The notes: generated by a model not told the origin, from the letters alone. Counted from the stretch's first letter, positions 1-9,360 are shown. The stretch: DNA of 64,000 bases from Paenalcaligenes niemegkensis (GCF_022230885.1 NZ_JAKGCT010000004.1:2108001-2172000), one strand, 5' to 3'. Numbers and translations: made by a program.

Positions 1-697
1 CGAATCTCTCTACCCCCAGAGCTCAAATCGAAAACCGTGAGCCAAAATCCAACACCTACCTCATGGAAGTGGATAATCCCCTCGTGGTGCCGGTGGACAA
101 AAAATTCGTGTTGTAGTGACAGCGGCTGACGTCATACACGCATGGATGGTTCCCGACTTCGGGGTCAAGCAAGATGCCATCCCTGGTTTCTTGCGAGACG
201 CCTGGTTCACAGCAGAGAAAATTGGCACCTATCGTGGTCAATGCGCTGAGCTCTGCGGTCGCGACCATGCCTTTATGCCGATTGTCGTCAAGGTCGTATC
301 CCAAGAGGACTACGAGCAGTGGGCAGCCGACCAGACCCAGGCCGGCAGCGCTCAAGACGACAGCAACGTAGACACCATGGACGAAGACGCACTGGTCAGC
401 CGCGGCCAGGAAGTCTATACCAAGACATGTGTTGCCTGTCACCAGGCTAACGGCCAAGGTCTGCCCGGTACATTTCCTGCTCTGGATGGCGACGAAAAAT
501 ATGTACTTGCGCCCATGAAAGAACAAATTCTGACGGTGCTGAACGGGCATCCGGGCACGGCTATGGCAGCTTTCAGAGACCAATTGAATGACGTGGAAAT
601 CGCCTCGGTTATTACCTATACACGGCAGTCCTGGGGTAATGCGGGCGAAGGGCCCGATCCCGTAGTGCAGCCCAGTGATGTGAAAGCACTGCGTTGA
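1..697 (+). CDS. coxB: Cytochrome c oxidase subunit II with fused cytochrome c domain (partial, one frameshift)
   Basis: Subunit II of the aa3/caa3-type respiratory oxidase. It accepts electrons at the periplasmic CuA centre. The 5' end lies outside the window. The first visible stretch reads in the frame starting at base 3 and contains [15 protein letters not shown]. The frame breaks at an A6 run (99-104), and adding one A joins it to the frame ending at 697. The CuA ligand pattern [12 protein letters not shown] is intact. It is followed by a C-terminal cytochrome c domain with CVACH and a likely axial Met in GTAMAAF, so electrons probably enter through a covalently bound heme c. coxA follows 76 bp downstream. 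The break looks like a base-calling deletion, because the sequence is conserved on both sides of it. Confidence 0.93.
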
Positions 698-773
698 GTT
701 GAGTATCAGGCCTGAAATAATGCGCATACCCCCTGAAGCCTAAGCGCTTCAGCCATGGAGGAAGGAGCAAAGA

Positions 774-2375
774 ATGAACACCGTTACTGCCGATAACCCT
801 TCGGTCACCCACGACCACGATCACGGTGCGCACCACGCGCCCAAAGGCTGGCGAAGGTGGCTGTTTGCGACAAACCACAAAGACATCGGGACGATGTATT
901 TAATCTTCTCGTTTGTCATGCTGCTGGAAGGCGGTGTGCTGGCCTTGCTGGTGCGTACCGAGCTGTTCTCGCCTGGCTTGCAATTTTTCCGTCCTGAACT
1001 GTTTAATCAGTTCACGACCATGCACGGCCTGATCATGATCTTCGGCGCCATCATGCCAGCGTTTGTGGGCTTCGCCAACTGGATGATCCCCCTGCAAATT
1101 GGCGCCTCGGATATGGCTTTTGCACGGATGAACAACTTCAGCTTCTGGCTGCTTCCCGTGGGTGCCACCTTATTTACGGTCTCATTCTTTGTTCCCGGCG
1201 GTGCTCCTGCTGGTGGCTGGACCATGTACGCCCCCTTGTCGCTACAGATGGGGCCCGGGATGGATTTTGTCATCTTTGGGGTGCATATTCTGGGGGCCTC
1301 ATCGATTATGGGGGCCATCAACATCATTGTGACCGTACTCAACATGCGTACACCCAACATGAACATGATGCGCATGCCCTTGTTTTGCTGGACATGGCTG
1401 ATTACGGCTTTCCTGTTAATCGCTGTAATGCCCGTGCTGGCAGCTGCAGTCACTATGCTGCTGACCGACCGTCACTTTGATACGCACTTCTTTAATGCCG
1501 CCGGCGGCGGCGATCCGGTTTTATATCAGCATATATTCTGGTTCTTTGGACACCCAGAGGTATACATCATGATTTTGCCGGCTTTCGGCATTGTCTCGGC
1601 CATTGTCCCTGCCTTCTCTCGTAAGCCTTTGTTTGGCTACGCATCTATGGTGTATGCCACGGCGGCGATTGCCATTCTGTCGTTTCTGGTGTGGGCACAC
1701 CATATGTTCAGCACGGGCATGCCGGTCACCAGCCAGCTTTATTTCATGTATTCGACAATGCTGATCGCGATTCCTACGGGGGTAAAGATCTTTAACTGGG
1801 TCGCGACAATGTGGCGGGGATCCTTAAGCTTCGAGACGCCAATGCTGTTTGCCATCGGTTTTATCTTTGTCTTTACCATTGGCGGTTTCACGGGCCTGAT
1901 TGTGGCGGTGGCCCCCATCGATATCGCTGTACACGATACCTACTACATCGTGGCTCACTTTCATTATGTATTGGTGGCCGGCTCATTATTCGCGCTGTTT
2001 GGCGGAGCCTATTACTGGCTACCCAAATGGACCGGACGTATGTATAGCGAGCGGTGGGGGAAGATTCACTTCTGGTTCACCATGATCTCCTTCAATATCA
2101 CCTTCTTCCCCATGCACTTCCTGGGGCTGGCAGGCATGCCCCGGCGTTACGCCGACTACGCAGCACAGTTCACCGACTTCCATCAGGTCGCTACTCTTGG
2201 CGCATTCTGGTTTGGGTTTTCACAGCTCATACTGATTGCAATCGTCATTCGCGCTGCGATGGGCAAAGGTGAGCCTGCAGCCGCAAACCCATGGGAGTAT
2301 GCTGAAGGTTTAGAGTGGACCGTACCGTCTCCTGCGCCCCATCACACCTTCGAGACGCCACCTCCCTTTAAATGA
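774..2375 (+). CDS. coxA: Cytochrome c oxidase subunit I
   Basis: Catalytic subunit of the heme-copper oxidase, holding heme a, heme a3 and CuB. It reduces O2 to water and pumps protons across the inner membrane. The 533 residues match the family length and are almost wholly transmembrane. The stretch WFFGHPEVYIMILPAFG carries the CuB His and cross-linked Tyr signature of A-type oxidases. YYIVAHFHYVL carries the heme a3 and heme a His ligands. Translation starts at the ATG preceded by GGAGGAAGGAG. The N-terminus has a His-rich cytoplasmic patch (DHDHGAHH). It lies between coxB and a small oxidase-assembly ORF and is intact. Confidence 0.98.
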   Translation: MNTVTADNPSVTHDHDHGAHHAPKGWRRWLFATNHKDIGTMYLIFSFVMLLEGGVLALLVRTELFSPGLQFFRPELFNQFTTMHGLIMIFGAIMPAFVGFANWMIPLQIGASDMAFARMNNFSFWLLPVGATLFTVSFFVPGGAPAGGWTMYAPLSLQMGPGMDFVIFGVHILGASSIMGAINIIVTVLNMRTPNMNMMRMPLFCWTWLITAFLLIAVMPVLAAAVTMLLTDRHFDTHFFNAAGGGDPVLYQHIFWFFGHPEVYIMILPAFGIVSAIVPAFSRKPLFGYASMVYATAAIAILSFLVWAHHMFSTGMPVTSQLYFMYSTMLIAIPTGVKIFNWVATMWRGSLSFETPMLFAIGFIFVFTIGGFTGLIVAVAPIDIAVHDTYYIVAHFHYVLVAGSLFALFGGAYYWLPKWTGRMYSERWGKIHFWFTMISFNITFFPMHFLGLAGMPRRYADYAAQFTDFHQVATLGAFWFGFSQLILIAIVIRAAMGKGEPAAANPWEYAEGLEWTVPSPAPHHTFETPPPFK

Positions 2376-2404
2376 TTGAAGTTCTGTTTACGAGGAGATT
2401 CGCC

Positions 2405-2515
2405 ATGACCCCGGAGCAACGAAAACGAAACCGCATCACTGGTTTTATTCTTGCGGTGATTGTCGTCGCCATTATGATCTGGACTTTCCTGCGTGGCGGC
2501 AGTCTCTTAGGGTGA
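2405..2515 (+). CDS. Small single-span cytochrome oxidase assembly protein
   Basis: A 36-residue ORF beginning MTPEQRKRNRITG, followed by one hydrophobic helix and a short RGGSLLG tail. It follows coxA by 29 bp, and GAGGAG lies just before the ATG. Small proteins of this form sit directly after coxA in Alcaligenaceae and are annotated as cytochrome oxidase small assembly proteins. The name rests on position and shape, since the protein is too short for motif evidence. The next gene starts 4 bp downstream, so the two are probably translationally coupled. Confidence 0.7.
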   Translation: MTPEQRKRNRITGFILAVIVVAIMIWTFLRGGSLLG

Positions 2516-2519
2516 TGCT

Positions 2520-2744
2520 ATGAATAATGATATGCGCGACTTGACACGACGAAAAATGAGCCTGAAACAAACGGTGAAGGCCATTGCATGGGGTGCTCTC
2601 GGTGTGCGTCGAGGCAAAGGTCATTCTGACGACATTGCTACGCTTAACCCCCTTGTGCTTATTGCCGTAGCGCTAATCGCCACCGTCTTTTTTGTGGTGG
2701 CTCTGGTATTTATCGCACGACTATTTATTGGCTATTTAAGCTAA
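2520..2744 (+). CDS. DUF2970 family membrane protein
   Basis: A 74-residue protein of the DUF2970 family. It has a basic N-terminus (RRKMSLKQTVKAIAWGALGVRRGKG), the segment ATLNPLVLIAVALIATVFF and one C-terminal transmembrane helix. The family is known mainly from betaproteobacterial cox loci, between the assembly genes and coxC, and no biochemical role is established. In related loci I recall ctaG (Cox11) between the small ORF and DUF2970. Here the two are 4 bp apart and ctaG is missing. Membership in the oxidase operon is inferred from tight spacing and strand. Confidence 0.82.
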   Translation: MNNDMRDLTRRKMSLKQTVKAIAWGALGVRRGKGHSDDIATLNPLVLIAVALIATVFFVVALVFIARLFIGYLS

Positions 2745-2798
2745 CCCTACCAGCGTCGAGGGCAGCATCAAGACGATGCCTTAACAAAGGAGAAGAGC

Positions 2799-3673
2799 AT
2801 GGACGCCCAACCAATGGTTCAGACCAAAGAGGCACCGTACTACTTTGTACCTGGACTATCTTCGCACCCGGTGCGTACCAGCCTGACCATGCTGGTAGGA
2901 CTGCTGGGGGCGGCTTTATGGATCAACCAGTTCCCCGGCGGGAAATGGGTTTTTTCGCAGGCCTGTTCTGTTTCTTTCTTTCGCTGTATCTTTGGTTTGG
3001 CGAGGCCATCAGCGAATCGGAAGCAGGGCTAAACAGTAGCCGGGTCGACTATTCCTATCGTTGGGCTATGGCGTGGTTCATTTTCTCGGAAGTCATGTTC
3101 TTCTCGGCCTTTTTCGGCGCGCTATGGTACACGAGAGAGATTTCCACACCCTGGCTAAGCGATCTGGATCACCGTCATTTACTTTGGCCTGACTTTGCGG
3201 GAACCTGGCCAAACGTCGGGCCCGCCGGAATTATCGCTCCTTTCGAAACTGTAGGCCCTTTTTGGCTGCCTACAATCAACACGGCCTTGCTGCTGACCTC
3301 AGGACTAACCTTAACGATTGCACACCACGCTGTTCGTGCGGCTGATCGTAGCAAGGCCGTTCGCTGGCTCGGCTTAACGGTAATCCTGGGCTTTCTGTTT
3401 GTTCTGTGCCAGGGCTACGAATACGTGCACGCCTACTCTGAGCTTAATCTGCGTTTTAGCTCAGGGTCGTACGGTGCGTTGTTCTACATGCTGACAGGCT
3501 TCCACGGTTTTCACGTCATAGTCGGCGCCACCATGCTAAGCGTAGTCTGGATACGCCTGGCACGGGGCGACTTCAGTGCCAAACACCACTTCGGCTTTGA
3601 AGGAGCCGCCTGGTATTGGCATTTTGTTGACGTGGTCTGGCTGGGCTTGTATCTATACGTATATTGGTTCTAA
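2799..3673 (+). CDS. coxC: Cytochrome c oxidase subunit III (one frameshift)
   Basis: Subunit III of the oxidase, an integral membrane protein of about seven helices that stabilises subunit I. The start is the ATG of MDAQPMVQTKEAPYYFVPG, behind AAAGGAG. The frame breaks in a T6 run at 2950-2955. Adding one T gives GGKWVFFAGLFCFF and a continuous 291-residue protein. C-terminal family hallmarks are visible: FHGFHVIVG and a His-rich AAWYWHFVDVVWL. The gene converges with the DUF2909 gene, with one base between the stops. The break is probably a sequencing deletion. Confidence 0.95.
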
Positions 3674-3674
3674 G

Positions 3675-3875
3675 TTACGGAAAACCAGTGCTAGGCAGCC
3701 ACCCCAGGGCATGGGCGCCTAGCACGCCAAGAAACAATGCAATCGACAGCCCCACGCGCCACGTCAAGGCTACAGCAAGGTTATTGGTGCCCTGCTTGTC
3801 TTTTAACAAGAACACAAGGGATACCGCCATACTCAGAATGATCACGAAAAACATTACTACGATCAGCACATGCAT
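3675..3875 (-). CDS. DUF2909 twin-transmembrane protein
   Basis: A 66-residue protein with two predicted helices (MHVLIVVMFFVIILSMAVSL and ALTWRVGLSIALFLGVLGAH) joined by a charged loop containing KDKQGTNN. This matches the small twin-transmembrane DUF2909 family, which is found beside coxC and SURF1 in betaproteobacteria. Its function is unknown, and a role in oxidase assembly is inferred only from location. It lies on the opposite strand, convergent with coxC and divergent from the SURF1 gene 45 bp away, so the two probably share a small promoter region. Confidence 0.78.
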   Translation of the reverse strand: MHVLIVVMFFVIILSMAVSLVFLLKDKQGTNNLAVALTWRVGLSIALFLGVLGAHALGWLPSTGFP

Positions 3876-3920
3876 ATTGCCTCCAGCTAATCACAATGAT
3901 GACGTCACGGCTTGCAACGG

Positions 3921-4693
3921 ATGAGTAAAAAAAACATTGCTGCAATTGTTTTTTTATTGGCACTAAGCGCCGTTTGCATGAGTTTGGGCAAGTGGCAATT
4001 AAGCCGGGCCGCTGAACGTGTTGCTTTGACCGAAGAAATTACAGCTGGCCGCAATCAGCCTCTGATAGACCTGAGTTCGGCCCCGGGCAACACACACAAC
4101 TGGCAACCCTCACGCGCAACCGGCTATTGGCGTCCAGACTTAACTGTACTCCTAGAAAATCGGAATTATCAAGGCAGACCCGGATATTGGGTAGCCACGC
4201 CCCTGATATTAGACTCCGATGACAACGAAGCGGTACTGGTGCTTCGCGGCTGGCTGGCACGCACCACATCCCAACCCGTTTTACCTCCCCTTCAAGCTGA
4301 AGAAGCGGTATCAATACAAGGAGAGCTGCGCAGTCACGTGCCCCGGATGTATGAGCTCATGCGCCTGTGGGGTCCTGAAGCAGAGTCTTTACCCTCTACC
4401 CTGCCCTCAGCTGGGGGACGAATCCCCACTGTCCAGAACCTTCAGATTGCCGACCTGGAACGGGTTTCGAATTTGCGGCTGCGCCCTTATGTTCTGCTGC
4501 AGCAGCAAGTATCCCCCCTAGCGAAAACCCTAGCTTGATTCAGGACTGGCCACAGCCCAATCTAGATGCACACCAAAATCGTGGCTATGCCATACAGTGG
4601 TTCAGCTTCGCAACGATTGCCGGAGCAGCAGCCATCTTGCTGCTTTGGCGTTCGCGCCGTTCAAAGATGATTTCAAGAGACACAGATGCATAA
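3921..4693 (+). CDS. SURF1 family cytochrome oxidase assembly protein (one frameshift)
   Basis: SURF1 (Shy1) proteins help insert heme a into subunit I. The sequence has an N-terminal helix followed by GKWQLSRAAERVAL. It continues through GYWRPDLTVLLENRN and the conserved VLVLRGWLAR strand. The frame breaks at a C6 run (4513-4518). Adding one C restores a C-terminus containing DWPQPNLDAHQNRGYAIQWF and a final transmembrane helix, giving 257 residues. The ATG at 3921 is preferred over an in-frame TTG three codons upstream. Its stop overlaps the next start (ATGCATAA), which indicates translational coupling. Confidence 0.93.
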
Positions 4694-5303
4694 CGAGACT
4701 TCAAAACGCTCAATCACCCCTATCGTTCTCATTGCCCTGGTGTGCGTGGCACCTGTGGCCTTTGCAGCATTGGCGTACTTCGTACCCGGAATCGGCTTGC
4801 GTCCGGCAGAAAGCTCAAACTACGGCCAGCTGCTTGAGCAGCGCCCCGTTTTAGACGTGGCCCCCACCTCTTTTCGCACGCTAGAGGGCGAAAGCTTCGA
4901 CATGGACTCACTTCGAGGCAAGTGGGTACTGGTCAGCGTAGACAGTGGCGATTGCGATGAAGCCTGCGTGCGAAAACTGTTTATTTTGCGTAATTCACAC
5001 GCAAGCCAGGGCAAAAACGTAGATCGTGTAACTCGAGTCTGGCTGGTTACAGATGAAGCCACGCCCAGCCCTCAGATACTGGAAGCTTACACTGGCACGC
5101 ATATTTTACGCACTGACGACCAGACTGCCGCCGCGCTACTCGTTCCGTCCCTCTCGACAGCACAACAAACAGAGCACTTGCGAACAGGCATGTGGGTCAT
5201 TGATCCGATGGGCAACCTGATGCTGGAATTTCCTCCTGATGCCGATCCGCTGAAGGTACGTAAAGACATTAGCAAACTACTTTATCATTCACGCGTAGGC
5301 TAA
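4686..5303 (+). CDS. SCO/thioredoxin-like cytochrome oxidase assembly protein
   Basis: A 205-residue protein with an N-terminal transmembrane anchor (IVLIALVCVAPVAFAALAYF) and a periplasmic thioredoxin-fold domain. It contains RGKWVLVSVDSGDCDEAC, a CxxxC pair at the position used by SCO copper chaperones. I do not see the distal copper-binding His of true SCO proteins, which the downstream sco gene does have, so this may be a thiol-disulfide reductase for the CuA cysteines. Bordetella and Ralstonia carry the same gene between SURF1 and ctaA, where it is often misnamed. It overlaps SURF1 by 8 bp. Confidence 0.75.
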   Translation: MHNETSKRSITPIVLIALVCVAPVAFAALAYFVPGIGLRPAESSNYGQLLEQRPVLDVAPTSFRTLEGESFDMDSLRGKWVLVSVDSGDCDEACVRKLFILRNSHASQGKNVDRVTRVWLVTDEATPSPQILEAYTGTHILRTDDQTAAALLVPSLSTAQQTEHLRTGMWVIDPMGNLMLEFPPDADPLKVRKDISKLLYHSRVG

Positions 5304-5306
5304 TTT

Positions 5307-6328
5307 ATGAGCGATGACGCCATACGCAAGCGATACCGGCGCCTTGTGTTTTTCACATGGTTTCTGACGGTAGACCTTATTATGTTCGGCGCTTTCGTGC
5401 GTCTGGCTGACGCAGGTCTGGGGTGTCCAGACTGGCCGGGCTGCTATGGAAAGCTCAGTCCTATAGGCGCCAACGCCTTAATTCAGCAGGCCTATGAAGC
5501 CATGCCCTGGGGCCCCGTCAGTCACGGCAAAGCGTGGATAGAAATGATTCACCGCTATGTAGGGGCTACGCTGGGCCTATTGATTATTATCATTGTCTAT
5601 ATGGCAACCCGCTACCGGCATGTCACTGAGCGTACCCCAGTCATTGCGTGGGTTGCGCTCATCGCTGTGTGCGTACAAGGCGCGTTTGGAGCCTGGACAG
5701 TTACCCATAAACTCATGCCTGTGATCGTCACTACTCATCTGCTGGGAGGCATGACGGTACTGTCACTACTAACATGGCTGGCTGCTCGTGAACGCCTTCC
5801 AGATACCCTCCAACCAGAAGACCGACGATGGCGCCCGCTCGTGATCGTATCCTTTGTGCTGCTAATGGCGCAAATTGCACTGGGTGGCTGGGTCAGCACC
5901 AATTACGCTGCACTAGCCTGCATGGACTTCCCCTGTGCCACGGCCAGGTATTTCCGCCAATGGACTTCAGCAGCGGTTACTCCTTAATCCGCGGCTTAGG
6001 CAAATTACCCAGCGGCGAACTGATCTCCCGGGAAGCCCTGACAGCAATTCATTGGAGCCACCGCAATTTCGCTTTCGTCGTGTTTTTGTTTGTAGGGGCA
6101 ACGGCATGGAAAATACGGGAGAAACCCGCCTTGCAAGGACCCGCCAGACTGCTATTGTTGTTGCTGTGCCTGCAGCTTTTTACAGGGCTCACCACCATAT
6201 TTTTCAAATGGCCTCTGCTTATCGCTGTGTTGCATAATGGTGGGGCCGCAGGGATGGTGCTGTGTTGTGTCACCTTGCTAGTCCGAACATCGCACTCTAA
6301 AACCTTAGCCAAGGGGTACGCTGTATGA
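5307..6328 (+). CDS. ctaA: Heme A synthase, COX15/CtaA family (one frameshift)
   Basis: Membrane monooxygenase-like enzyme that oxidises the heme O methyl group to the formyl group of heme A. Visible family elements are the early [18 protein letters not shown] motif and the His-containing EMIHRYVGA and TTHLLGG segments. The second half has [10 protein letters not shown] and VLHNGGAAG. The frame breaks at a C4 run (5930-5933). Adding one C gives [18 protein letters not shown] and a 340-residue protein. It starts 3 bp after the SCO-like gene and overlaps ctaB by four bases (ATGA), so the two heme A genes are coupled. Confidence 0.95.
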
Positions 6329-7215
6329 CGACCGTAACTGCTAGTTCAAGTTCGCTCTGGCGCCAGTATTGGGTGCTGACTAAACCCAGAGTCACCCAAC
6401 TGGCCGTGTTCTGTGCCGTTATCGGTATGTTTCTGGCCAGTCCGGGCCTGCCTGATCCCATCATCGTGGTAGCTGCCACCATCGGCATATGGCTACTGGC
6501 TGCAGCAGCCTTTGCCATTAACTGCCTAATTGAACGCGAGGTAGACGCTCGTATGCTGCGCACCGCCCGCCGTGCTACCGCCAGCGGAAGCATCAGCAAT
6601 TCGCAGGTACTTAGCATGTCTGCGCTTGTAGGCCTTAGCGGCATGATTGTGCTTTATGTGTTCGTCAACGAGCTAACGATGTGGCTCACCGCCTGCACAT
6701 TCATTGGCTACGCTATTATTTACACCGTCGTGCTAAAGCCCAGGACCCCACAGAACATCGTCATCGGCGGCTTATCCGGGGCTATGCCGCCGGCTTTGGG
6801 TTGGGCTGCCATTTCCAACGCGGTGCCCGCCGAGGCATGGCTTCTTGTGTTGATTATCTTTATTTGGACGCCTCCCCATTTCTGGGCACTGGCGCTGTAT
6901 CGTCAACGTGATTACGAGAAGTCGGGCCTGCCCATGCTGCCCGTTACGCATGGTAAACCGTTTACCAGCCTGCATATTCTGCTCTATACCCTGATTTTAT
7001 TTGCAGCTAGCCTTTTACCCTTTGTCATCAGAATGAGCGGACCTGTGTACGCGATCGCAGCAGTGCTGCTAAGCGGGCGCTTTATCCATTATGCATGGCG
7101 CTTGCACCGTAACTATTCAGACGAGCTTTCCAGGCAAGTTTTTAAGTATTCAATTGTTTATCTTGCCCTGCTGTTTGGTGCGCTTTTACTTGACCATTGG
7201 GCAGTGCTGCTCTAA
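6325..7215 (+). CDS. ctaB: Heme O synthase (protoheme IX farnesyltransferase)
   Basis: UbiA-superfamily membrane prenyltransferase that adds a farnesyl group to heme B to make heme O, the substrate of CtaA. The 296 residues are the usual length. Motifs visible are [18 protein letters not shown] (the family NxxxDxxxD-type Mg-diphosphate site) and the later [17 protein letters not shown] segment. Seven to nine transmembrane helices are apparent. The ATG overlaps the ctaA stop. The gene ends 34 bp before the sco gene. Confidence 0.97.
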   Translation: MTTVTASSSSLWRQYWVLTKPRVTQLAVFCAVIGMFLASPGLPDPIIVVAATIGIWLLAAAAFAINCLIEREVDARMLRTARRATASGSISNSQVLSMSALVGLSGMIVLYVFVNELTMWLTACTFIGYAIIYTVVLKPRTPQNIVIGGLSGAMPPALGWAAISNAVPAEAWLLVLIIFIWTPPHFWALALYRQRDYEKSGLPMLPVTHGKPFTSLHILLYTLILFAASLLPFVIRMSGPVYAIAAVLLSGRFIHYAWRLHRNYSDELSRQVFKYSIVYLALLFGALLLDHWAVLL

Positions 7216-7249
7216 AACGGATGGTCCATTACTACTATAAGCTGCCTCT

Positions 7250-7873
7250 ATGTCTGCATTCCCCACGTTTTCTTTAAGAAGCTACGCACAGATCTTCGCC
7301 TTAGCGGCCATGGTATTTATTCTCAGCGCTTGCAGCCCAAGTGCTGAAGAAATGCAGTTTAACGGCAGCAATATCAGCGGCTCGAACTTAGGTGCTGATT
7401 TGACCATGGTAGACGGCGAAGGCAACTTGCGTACGCTTGAGAGTTTCAGCGGTAAAGTCGTAGTGGTATTTTTTGGTTTTACCCAGTGTCCTGACATTTG
7501 CCCCACCGCGCTCAGCCAGTTGGCGGCAGCTATGGAGCTCCTCGGAAATGATGCCGATAAGGTCCAAGTGCTATTAATTACCGTTGATCCCGAACGAGAC
7601 ACCCCCGAAATCATTGCAGAATACGTACGTGCCTTTGATGAGCGCTTCCTGGGTTTAACTGGCTCGCCTGCCCAATTGCACAAAACAGCTCAGTCTTTTA
7701 AGGCCTTCTACGCCAAGGTTCCTGGCCCCACACCCGAGCAATACACCATGGATCATTCATCTTCGTTCTATATTCTGGACGGCAAGGGCGAAGCCCGCGT
7801 GCTTTTACGTGGCGATGCGACGCCAGAGGAAATATCTCAAGACATTAAGCAATTACTGCCCACAGCAAGTTAA
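7250..7873 (+). CDS. SCO1/SenC copper chaperone lipoprotein
   Basis: Periplasmic copper chaperone that metallates the CuA site of oxidase subunit II. It has an N-terminal signal ending in the lipobox LSAC, then a thioredoxin fold. FFGFTQCPDICPTAL carries the CxxxC pair, and TMDHSSSFYILD carries the distal copper-binding His. The 207 residues are normal. It is the last gene of the oxidase block on this strand and converges with rpoH. Confidence 0.96.
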   Translation: MSAFPTFSLRSYAQIFALAAMVFILSACSPSAEEMQFNGSNISGSNLGADLTMVDGEGNLRTLESFSGKVVVVFFGFTQCPDICPTALSQLAAAMELLGNDADKVQVLLITVDPERDTPEIIAEYVRAFDERFLGLTGSPAQLHKTAQSFKAFYAKVPGPTPEQYTMDHSSSFYILDGKGEARVLLRGDATPEEISQDIKQLLPTAS

Positions 7874-7972
7874 AAAACCGCTTACCCCGCAGCGTGTTTA
7901 TGTTCAAAAACACGGGGGCGGGTGAAATCAAGATAGCAGACAGACAAGTCAGACCAAAGTCGGGCAAAAAAA

Positions 7973-7994
7973 GGGACACCAATGCTGGTGTCCC
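7973..7994 (-). terminator. Rho-independent terminator of rpoH
   Basis: A perfect 8-bp inverted repeat, GGGACACC / GGTGTCCC, with a six-base loop. On the minus strand the stem is followed directly by a run of seven T, so it fits termination of rpoH about 170 bp after the stop codon. The rest of the 290-bp gap between sco and rpoH shows no gene. Confidence 0.85.
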
Positions 7995-8163
7995 AATAGC
8001 ATCCGCTTCAATAGGGAGGGGAAGAGGAGAAGCCGAAGCAGATGCACCACAACGCAATGCTCAGGGAAGTGCGATTGCGCTGTTGATATAAGTTAGTCAG
8101 ATGCACTTGGCTTAAGTTCAGCAAGGCTAATATTTAAAGTGTAAAAAAAATTTCATTTTGATC

Positions 8164-9060
8164 TTAAGCCGCCGACTGCAAAAGCCCGCGCATTTTCTTC
8201 ATGGCGGCAACTTCAATTTGGCGGATACGTTCGGCAGAGACACCATACTCGGCTGCCAGATCGTGTAAGGTCAGGCCTTTATCATCTTGTAGCCAGCGTG
8301 TTTCAATGATTCGGCGCGAACGGGGGTCCAGCTGTTCTAGTGCGGACTCCAGACCTTCACCTTCAAGCGTCTTTACTGCCCGCTCGGCAAGTACCTGAGA
8401 AGGTTCGAACTCACCTTCGTCAGACAGGTAGGCGATAGGAGCAAAATTGTCTTCGTCGTCATTTTGTGACTCGAGAGCGAATTCCCCACCAGACATGCGA
8501 AGTTCCATCTCGCTGACATCTTGCGGACGCACGTTGAGCTCGCGGGCAATATGATCGATCTCGTCGGGATTCAAGGTTTGTCCATCTTCTGGGCGCATAC
8601 GTCGCAAGTTAAAAAACAGCTTGCGTTGTGCTTTGGTCGTGGCAATTTTTACCAGACGCCAGTTGCGCACCACATATTCGTGAATTTCTGCTTTGATCCA
8701 GTGCACTGCAAACGAGACTAAGCGCACACCCCGCTCGGGATCAAAACGTTTTACGGCTTTCATCAGCCCGATATTACCTTCCTGGATAAGATCGGCATGG
8801 GGCAGACCGTAGCCTAGATATTGACGAGAAATTGACACCACTAATCGTAAATGCGACATGATGAGCCGACGTGCGGCCTCTAGGTCGGCGCCTTGTTGTA
8901 GGCGGCGGCCCAGTTCAACTTCTTCGTCGGGGCTGAGCATGGGTTGAGCATTGACTGCAGAAATATAGGCTTCAATTGTGCCCAGGGCACCCGGATTGGA
9001 TACCGCAGCAGCCAGTTGATGCGCTGGAGCGAGGGCCAAGGATTGCGAAGTTTGGGTCAT
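8164..9060 (-). CDS. rpoH: RNA polymerase heat-shock sigma factor (sigma-32)
   Basis: Alternative sigma factor directing RNA polymerase to heat-shock promoters. The RpoH box typical of sigma-32 is visible as QRKLFFNLRRM. Region 2 contains LIQEGNIGLMKAVKRFDP and FAVHWIKAEIHEYV. Region 4.2 ends with LHDLAAEYGVSAERIRQIE. The ATG at 9060 is chosen because AGGA lies 7 bases upstream; an in-frame GTG at 9090 has no ribosome binding site. That gives 298 residues. A perfect CIRCE operator lies about 80 bp upstream, so transcription is probably repressed by HrcA. The gene converges with the oxidase operon. Confidence 0.97.
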   Translation of the reverse strand: MTQTSQSLALAPAHQLAAAVSNPGALGTIEAYISAVNAQPMLSPDEEVELGRRLQQGADLEAARRLIMSHLRLVVSISRQYLGYGLPHADLIQEGNIGLMKAVKRFDPERGVRLVSFAVHWIKAEIHEYVVRNWRLVKIATTKAQRKLFFNLRRMRPEDGQTLNPDEIDHIARELNVRPQDVSEMELRMSGGEFALESQNDDEDNFAPIAYLSDEGEFEPSQVLAERAVKTLEGEGLESALEQLDPRSRRIIETRWLQDDKGLTLHDLAAEYGVSAERIRQIEVAAMKKMRGLLQSAA

Positions 9061-9139
9061 GAATGGTCCTGTAAAGGTTGCCTCCCGCACTCACACTGGT
9101 ACAAGGGGGCAACATCTGCACTAAAACTATAATTCAATT

Positions 9140-9166
9140 TTAGCACTCAAAGCCATAGAGTGCTAA
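9140..9166. promoter_or_regulatory. CIRCE element (HrcA operator) upstream of rpoH
   Basis: TTAGCACTC, nine bases, then GAGTGCTAA. This is an exact match in both arms and in spacer length to the CIRCE consensus bound by the heat-shock repressor HrcA. It lies 80 bp upstream of the rpoH start codon and no other gene starts nearby, so rpoH is the evident target. I could not assign a confident -10/-35 pair around it. Confidence 0.93.
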
Positions 9167-9316
9167 GTTCCTTAAGTACGTCATGTAGGATAGTTTCTAC
9201 ACTAAAAAGTTCAGTTTTTTAGGCGTTTTTACATCAAATTCACATTACTTACCAACGTTCGTATTTAATTTTGGTATGTATTTTTGAAGCGCTTGCCATG
9301 CTGTCTTAAAAAAGAA

Positions 9317-9334
9317 GCGCATCCGAAGATGCGC
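9317..9334 (-). terminator. Terminator of the frmA-fghA operon
   Basis: Stem GCGCATC / GATGCGC, closed on the minus strand by a TTCG tetraloop and followed by TTCTTTTTT. It lies 27 bp after the fghA stop codon. Strand and position fit termination of the formaldehyde operon. Confidence 0.88.
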
Positions 9335-9360
9335 CGCAACCCTTTATTTTAAGTTAACTG

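Noticed and set aside
4039-4314. Minus-strand frame within the SURF1 gene
   Set aside because: It is a shadow of a gene with clear homology on the other strand and has no support of its own.
8164-9090. GTG start at 9090 for rpoH
   Set aside because: It has no ribosome binding site and adds an unusual N-terminus; the ATG at 9060 has AGGA at proper distance.
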